Source of the DNA: Chiridota heheva
Taxonomy: Eukaryota; Echinodermata; Holothuroidea; Apodida; Chiridotidae
NCBI GenBank assembly: GCA_020152595.1
Contig: JAIGNY010004106.1
Location: forward strand, 112,001 to 176,000
Direction of reading: 5' to 3'
DNA: 64,000 nucleotides
Shown here: positions 57,927 to 64,000 of the stretch, in pieces
Layout of the letters: each line of letters starts with the position of its first letter
How positions within the stretch are numbered: the stretch's first letter is position 1
Notes under the pieces: generated by a model
Seen by the model: only the letters and a program-made list of their open reading frames with translations
What the model was told of the DNA's origin: nothing
The model's database searches: none
Program-made: the position numbers and the translations under genes

Positions 57927-58762
57927 TGTTTGTTTGTTTGTTTGATGAGGGCTTAACGGCACCACGACAACGAGGGTCAAATTGTGCCTGAGAGGTCAGA
58001 TCATTCTAGAGGTAGGAAGGAAAGGAAACAGGGGGAGAATTAGAGAAATTCAAGAACAAAAAGTCAGAAAGCTATAATCGAGAGAGGGGTGCATAGTTGA
58101 AACAAAAACAAAGTAGAGAGAGGGGGTGGAAGAGGAGAATTAAATATGGTTGTAGAGGGAAGCATGATGAAGGAAGGAGATAATCTTATCCGGAGGAATT
58201 TTCTGGAAAAACTCAACAATTGAGTTGTGGGGAGCGAGGAAAGCTCTGGGAAGGTTATACAGGGGGCAAGCAAGGAGAATGTGATGGATTGTGAGGGTGC
58301 AATGGCAATTGTTGTAGAGGGGTTGGGGGGAGCCAATAAGGAGGTGGGAGTGAGTGAGGTGGGTGTAACCTATTCTAAGACGGGTAATATGAACGTTGTC
58401 GATACGAGAGAGGTTGTTGATGGTGGGTTTGATCAGAATTGTGGGCTGGATGACATGGAGTTTGTTATCAATTTGGGAGTTCCATGAGGTTTGCCAGCGG
58501 TCACGAACAAGGGAAGCGATAAGCGGTTTGATATCAGACAGGGTTTTGGGAAAAGGGGTAGAGAGGAGGTTGAGGGCAAGCTTAGCGGCTGCATCAGCCC
58601 TGTCATTGCCAGGGATGCAAACATGGCTGGGTATCCAGAGAAAAGAACACTTTTCCTGCAGAGGGTGGGCGAAAGGAGTTCCGGAGGAGTTTCCGGAGGT
58701 GGGATGTGAGGTTATCCCATTTTAGATTGAGTAAAGAAGTAAGAACAGCCTTTGAGTCTTAT
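57927..58762 (-). mobile_element. LINE copy 3, 5'-truncated
   Basis: An 836-bp 3' fragment starting with TTTG repeats and extending into RNase H (PGNDRA-type region). It is flanked by a 10-bp direct repeat TACTTATTAT at 57,917-57,926 and 58,763-58,772, a target-site duplication. It lies in a nesprin intron. Confidence 0.9.
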
Positions 58763-58772
58763 TACTTATTAT

Positions 58773-59226
58773 GTTGTATACACATTACCCAACTGAATCT
58801 CCATTGCACAAATAAAATAGCCCATTCCCAGTTATATACATATACCAAAGTTAATTGAATTATCAAATTACAAATATGAAATTAATTACCATCAAATCAT
58901 TCTTAACATCTATCATTACAAAATACAATACAGCGTTTATATCTGTTGTGAGTGCAAGTAGAGACTGAATCAAGATTATTACAAAATCTGAATTTGTAAT
59001 TCAACTCCATGCCAAATTTCAAGACATTCTAAGAGATATTTTAACTGAAATGCAACATAACTTCAACAAGTTAAAATTAAATACATTTACATAGTTGTAG
59101 CTGCTTAGTTGTATTTGACCTTTTGATTTTCGCTCATTCAGAAACAAAGCTAAAAATTTCACTAGATTTTGGTAATAGGTTTAGTGATTACACAAAAAGA
59201 TTACAAGGTGAAAAGCTGTATCTTAC
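58773..59226. other. Nesprin intron, non-coding
   Basis: AT-rich, nothing recognised. Confidence 0.45.
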
Positions 59227-59439
59227 CCCAAGAGCATGAAGCTGAACCTCCAACTTCTTCATGAAGTCATTGGCCTGGGCCTGAATGGCTTGCCATCTTC
59301 TGTCCAGGTTAAAAGCAATCAACTTTAAATTCCCCTGCTCCTGCACACCAAACGATGCATTGTCTGCCAGGAGTAGATCGCACAATGATAAAACCGTTCC
59401 GATGCCAGATGCATACTTATTGATCTCAAGTTGAAGATC
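59227..59439 (-). CDS. Nesprin-like spectrin-repeat exon (71 codons)
   Basis: A 213-bp exon from acceptor TTTTCTCCACAG to donor GTAAGA, phase 0 at both ends. It reads DLQLEINKYASGIGTVLSLC through NLDRRWQAIQAQANDFMKKL to HALG, a heptad-patterned stretch with the conserved Trp of a spectrin repeat (LDRRW). It joins in phase to the acidic exon. Earlier exons should lie to the right; none was recognised up to 64 kb. Confidence 0.8.
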
Positions 59440-59730
59440 CTGTGGAGAAAAAAAATTCAAAGTGTGATGACAATGATTGTATTAACAGCTTTAATTGTAC
59501 AAGTTGACTTTTCATTATAAAAACTTATTGAAATATAAGCATCTGTACCTCACAAGTCAACACACTATGAAAACTTAAAAGTTCAAACTATTTGACAGAG
59601 TTTGACAAAAGCATGGTTATTAAAGTAATAATTATTAGAAGAGGCATTTGTTAACCCCATGGGAACCGACCAGCATAATCGTGCACTACAAACTGCGGGC
59701 ATATCTGCTGATTTGATTTGTTGACTTTAA

Positions 59731-60789
59731 CCCTTATGAGTCCCAGGGAGTCCAAAACCTGACTGCAATTTTTTGTAACTTTTTTTTTCTTTCCATAATT
59801 AATTTTCAGAACTTTCCCTTTGTTTTCTATCACTACAAGTTTGGTTTATATGATTGCCAAGACAATAAAATTTTCAATAAAAATGTCAAATTAAAGAAAA
59901 TATTGACATAAATATGTAAATTTGCCAATTTTAAGCAAAATTAGGTTAAAATTGTTCAAATTATTTGAGCTTGTATTATTTCTTGTGAATAATAAGAATG
60001 AAGATTTTTTTTACATATTTATAGATTGTGAAATTTCCTTTCCAATGATACCAGCCTGCTTTATATATTTTTTTTTCTTTCTCAAAGCAAAACATGCAAA
60101 ACAATGAAAATAAACAATTAATAATCACTGTTGTAATTACTCGCGGAAAAACAAAACTGCGCATCTGGTTCGAACACATGAACATCCCGAACACTAATCG
60201 CTGCACTAGACTGGGTATGTCTTAGTGTGTGGATTTCTTTTAAAACTAAAATTGCACTATGAAGAAAAAGGGGGTAGTTGCTTTTTGTGTTTTCAATTGA
60301 AAATAGGTGAAATGGCCTTTCTAACGGTATATTTCGCATAGGGGAGTTATATCATGAACAGAAACTATGATTTTTGCCCAATTTTGGTCTCAAAAAGTTA
60401 AAAATCATGATATTTTTCACAACTTTTGCCAAAAAATGATTTTTATGATAGGAGCATTCAAAATTCAACTGAATTGGATGCATTTATGGCTTTGGAAGTT
60501 CCTCATTGGTTTTCAGGCAAATGCACGGTCTGCAAGTATGGTAAGCTTTTGAGAAGAAAACAAATTGTTCAATGTTAAATTTTGGCCCTTTTTTTAAATT
60601 TCTCAATGTCAACCCATTTTTTTTTTTCTTCAAAAATCATCAACATAACCCCCATCAAAAAGTTACATTATCTGAAAAAACTTTTCGAGCTCTTTCAAAT
60701 GATACCAGAATCACTGCTGTGGGCCTATTTGACAAAGTAAAATAATTTTTGTAAAAGTGCATGTCCAATTGGTCTTGGGTCACGAAGGG
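59731..60789 (+). mobile_element. ~1-kb TTAA-family element, copy a
   Basis: Flanked by TTAA on both sides (59,727-59,730 and 60,790-60,793), with ends CCCTTATGAGTCCC and GGGTCACGAAGGG. Non-coding. It is the best preserved of three related copies. Confidence 0.8.
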
Positions 60790-60940
60790 TTAAGCTATTT
60801 AATACTGCACTATCCCCACACTGTCTACAAATAAGTTATCGAGCTGAATCATTTAATGAACTGATTCTGCGAACATTGATACCAAATGGCTCAGGGGTTA
60901 CATTGAATTAATTGAAAAATTTTGGAATGAAAAAAGGAAA

Positions 60941-61042
60941 ATGTTTACTGCTGAGGAAGCATTAGCATCAATTTTTGCAGATCCTGATAGTGATGATGAG
61001 GATTGTCGGGGAGATATTCTGATTGGAATCATCGAAAAGTGA
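60941..61042 (+). pseudogene. Possible piggyBac-type transposase N-terminus fragment
   Basis: A 33-codon frame, MFTAEEALASIFADPDSDDE and onward to IIEK then TGA. The EEALxxIF-acidic pattern is a common start of piggyBac-type transposases. No catalytic part follows. It begins about 150 bp after a TTAA element. It may be chance or the first exon of a captured fragment. Confidence 0.3.
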
Positions 61043-61628
61043 TAGTTAATTCAGAAGTGAAACTAACGCTAACGTTAGGCTTAAGAGATAGATAGACTTA
61101 AGCTACATTCACCCTTGACGGCAACGGCAATCCGGCAACGACTGTTCACATTCGTGCGGCACAATATAAATACCGCACAGACGGCAAAATGTCATATACG
61201 TAAGGTGGAAACTAAGTGGATCAATCACTATCATGTGATCCTAGACGAATAAGCCCATTTTTGAATATTCATGCAAAATTTTCAGTAGGAAAATGCACAC
61301 ATTTTGATATACTTTTTTCTTCACATTTTCATCAGCCTTTACACTGTCTATTTAACCCGAATTTCTTCATTCAAAACCCCTTCCCAGCTGCTTATGAATA
61401 CAGTCATATTGCCCCACTGCAGTAATAATGCCCTAACTCCTGTTTTTAGAGCACTAGCTTACCTAATTGCGACACCCCTAACAATTTGTTAGGAAGAAAA
61501 CTAACTCAATCATGCATGTACGAATACTACATATAATTTAAGTTGATGCAATGGGTGTTGGGAAATGGTCGCGTACCAAATGGTTATATCCCCGGTTCTT
61601 CCATCTCTGACTTTCTTGCATTTCTTTT

Positions 61629-61745
61629 TTTTTTTGGAGGGGAGGGGGGGGGGAGGAGAAGGGGGAGGGGAGAGGGGGAGGGGGAGAGAGGGGGGAGAGG
61701 AGGAGGGGAGGGAGGGAAAGGGGAGGGGAGGGGTTGTTGGAGGGG
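61629..61745 (+). repeat. Polypurine (GGGGA/GGAG) tract
   Basis: About 110 bp of G and A only after a T run. It could form G-quadruplex or triplex structures. Confidence 0.85.
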
Positions 61746-63131
61746 TTTATACAAAACACGGCACTAACTACAAATGCATATTTACAGTGGCATGCGCTAC
61801 ATAGTATGATGTCCAGGGGCCGTTTTAGGAGCCCTGGTAGGAGTATTTGGATATTCTGAAAGATTCTGCATTAATAAAAGACACATTTTCAATGAAGTTT
61901 TTAAACAGTCGTGGTAAAGAATGACAAAACAATTGCAATCATATTAAAATCATCTTAGATAGTACGCATTTGGGTTTCCAATTCTGAGCATGAATGGGTC
62001 GATTATTTTGGGCGTGTAAAAAAAAAACCCAGACAGAACATATTTGAAATCAAAACCATTCATAGCACATGTGCGCCGCTACATAATTTCATAGCATTTT
62101 CACTCCCAGCTGTAAACAAGCTCTTTCACATCTTCCCATAGGCTATATCCAGTATTCACATGTGAATCCACACCCGTGGAACAGACAACCATCTACAACA
62201 GTGGTTTTAAGATAATGAAGATGAAAATAATTTGCTAATTTGCATGACTATTGCTTACCACATTAAAGATAAACTATATTGCTGTAAATTGAAGAGGTGG
62301 ATAAATTATATCATAAAGCAAGAGAACTATATAAAGCTTTTTATTTCAACCTTTTATTATAAACTCTACAAATTGCTGTCTCTATCCCTCTTGTTAATTT
62401 AGAGTTGAAGGACAAATAAGGTATAAACAACTGTCGGAAATTTGAGGGGCATCGAAAATCACTCTTACAACAATTTGACCATGACAGACAGCTAGCATTT
62501 TCGTTTTTTAGACTTTGCTCACTCTTTTTGGGGGCAGTCAAAATCTAGGGCCGGGAATGTAGGCACACTGCAAATCGCCTTTTAAATCCATTTTCGTGCA
62601 AGTGATATCTGGGTTCACCTGTTCATGCTATCACATACGCCGACAACAGTTTGAACATAGAATAGAAAATCAAAATCTCTTACCCCCGCCCCTTTCATTC
62701 AAGACCTAGGATTAGGATAAGAAAAAAGTTCGGTATCATATTAAAAACTATCCACAACTAAAAATCTTTCAGAAATTTGACATTCAACAGCATTATTATA
62801 TTCCAGATGAATTTGTTAATCATGGCAAAGTTGTACAAACACATCCTTGATTGTATTCGTACATCCTTGATCATGGTGGATGGACACAACTCCCTAGTCT
62901 CCTTTGTCTTCATATTTTATCATTTCAATAAAAAGAATATTCCACCTCCAAAATGTAGTACCATTATTACCAATTTGTAGGCTGGTACTGTTGTAACAAT
63001 AAAAATTAATAGCAGTGTTTGTTATATTTTTGTCAGGCCCTGGGCCAGGGTCACCAGGCATATTAAATAGATTGAGTTTGTATGCATTAGAAAGTATTCA
63101 TTTGTTTAAACTGGGTTGCTGGGAACATAAT
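61746..63131. other. Non-coding DNA
   Basis: No convincing exon. A minus-strand frame at 62,341-62,541 lacks splice support. Confidence 0.4.
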
Positions 63132-63351
63132 TTAACTTTGTGGGTTTTTTGCAGCTCTCCTGATCCGATGGTTAATCAAACTGCCATGAAAGAAATCTTT
63201 ATTTTTCTTCTGTTGCATTTCTAGTAGCTCAACAATCTCTTTCCCTTCAAGACTCTCCCTCTTCCCATTCTCTCTACTATTCCTTCTCTTTGTTTGGTGT
63301 GAAATGGCCACTAGCTGAGGGAGGATGCTGATGAAGTCCAAGTTGAACGAT
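63132..63351 (-). CDS. Candidate terminal exon, minus strand, unknown
   Basis: After acceptor ATAAATCTTTTAG, 72 codons read SFNLDFISILPQLVAISHQT, a basic middle, then IVELLEMQQKKNKDFF and end NPQS and TAA. The codon pattern is protein-like, but no upstream exon in the required phase was found. Confidence 0.3.
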
Positions 63352-63486
63352 CTAAAAGATTTATAAAAAAAAACATAATTTTGTATATCATATTTTGTAA
63401 AACACATCTTAATTGTATAACGAATTTCAAATAATTTGTTTGTTACCCACTAACGCATTCTTTCCTATTTAAAACGATTTTGCCAG

Positions 63487-63632
63487 GAACAAATATAATT
63501 TTCAAAAATCTGACTGACAATGGGAATGACAAGAGTGGTCATCCTGATCAAGCAGAAAAGGAAATCGGTGTTGCAAAAGAAAGAGCAGTCAACCTCTTCA
63601 TGGTTTGTCCTAGTTGTGGAAAGCCCTTTTGA
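63487..63632 (+). CDS. Candidate terminal exon, plus strand, unknown
   Basis: After TTTTGCCAG a frame reads FKNLTDNGNDKSGHPDQAEK, then EIGVAKERAVNLFMVCPSCG and ends KPF and TGA. It has a high share of G-first codons. The same segment is also open on the other strand (VDCSFFCNTDFLFCLIRM), so strand and reality are uncertain. Confidence 0.25.
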
Positions 63633-64000
63633 GGCTAGGGCAAACAGGCAAAGTGTGTATCGTTCCTTGTATTTTTCCTGTTTGCTGGCTATATTCATGA
63701 CCCCATCACATCAAGAATATCATTCATTTCTTTTTATTTCCAAAATCCTTAATAAATTGGCCACAAACCTCAGGACATCTTGCTACTTCACCCTGTAATA
63801 TTTCTGTATAAGATACTGAAAACGTGATGAACAACCTCTACTTGATACTTAAAAATAATGCCATACACATTGTTTTGCCCTTTACAATATATTAAATCTA
63901 TAGATAGATAGTGATAGAAAGTATACTTCACCCGCACATTTTTAGAGGGAAACAAGTTGTATGATTTTATCAAATAATCATATTTTAATTATCAATAGTT

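Noticed and set aside
61538-61804. Gly/Arg-rich and Pro-rich frames
   Set aside because: Translations of a polypurine tract.

Overview
The window is metazoan nuclear DNA, most likely from an invertebrate. It is AT-rich and intron-rich, with GT-AG splice sites, a KASH-domain (nesprin-type) gene, tRNA-derived SINEs, DIRS-type and LINE retrotransposons, and TTAA-target DNA transposons. I cannot fix the phylum from the sequence. No bacterial, organellar or rRNA features are visible.

Host genes. (1) A minus-strand gene of unknown identity spans about 24.6 to 6.36 kb. Six short exons can be chained with every intron phase matching, giving a 219-residue C-terminal part and a stop. (2) A plus-strand gene ends at 27.04-27.47 kb in three in-phase exons, followed by an AATAAA. 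(3) The 3' end of a nesprin/SYNE-like gene lies on the minus strand at 59.4-49.5 kb: a spectrin-repeat exon, one 2,625-bp acidic exon and a last exon with a KASH domain ending PPPV. (4) Weak candidate exons lie at 63.1-63.6 kb.

Mobile DNA makes up most of the rest. Two DIRS-type elements lie in the same orientation. Copy 2 (32,193-45,702) keeps Gag-like, RT, RNase H and tyrosine recombinase remnants, and an I/Nimb-like LINE is inserted in its recombinase gene. Copy 1 (14,127-21,688) is a coding-deleted derivative padded with degenerate tandem blocks, in an intron of gene 1. Both carry the diagnostic internal complementary region, which gives their exact ends. Two relatives of a Helitron-like element with a 24-bp satellite core lie at 8.06-12.5 kb and 47.65-49.5 kb. 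The first contains a 2.3-kb TTAA transposon with a small spliced gene; the second provides the matching empty site and stops 8 bp short of the nesprin stop codon. Two 5'-truncated LINE copies and two or three roughly 1-kb TTAA elements sit in or beside nesprin introns.

Satellites include a 15-bp minisatellite (0.85-1.93 kb), the 24-bp arrays, a ~300-bp tandem repeat (51.7-52.4 kb), a G-depleted tract (52.8-53.4 kb) and a polypurine tract (61.6 kb). Host exons occupy only about 5 kb of the 64 kb.
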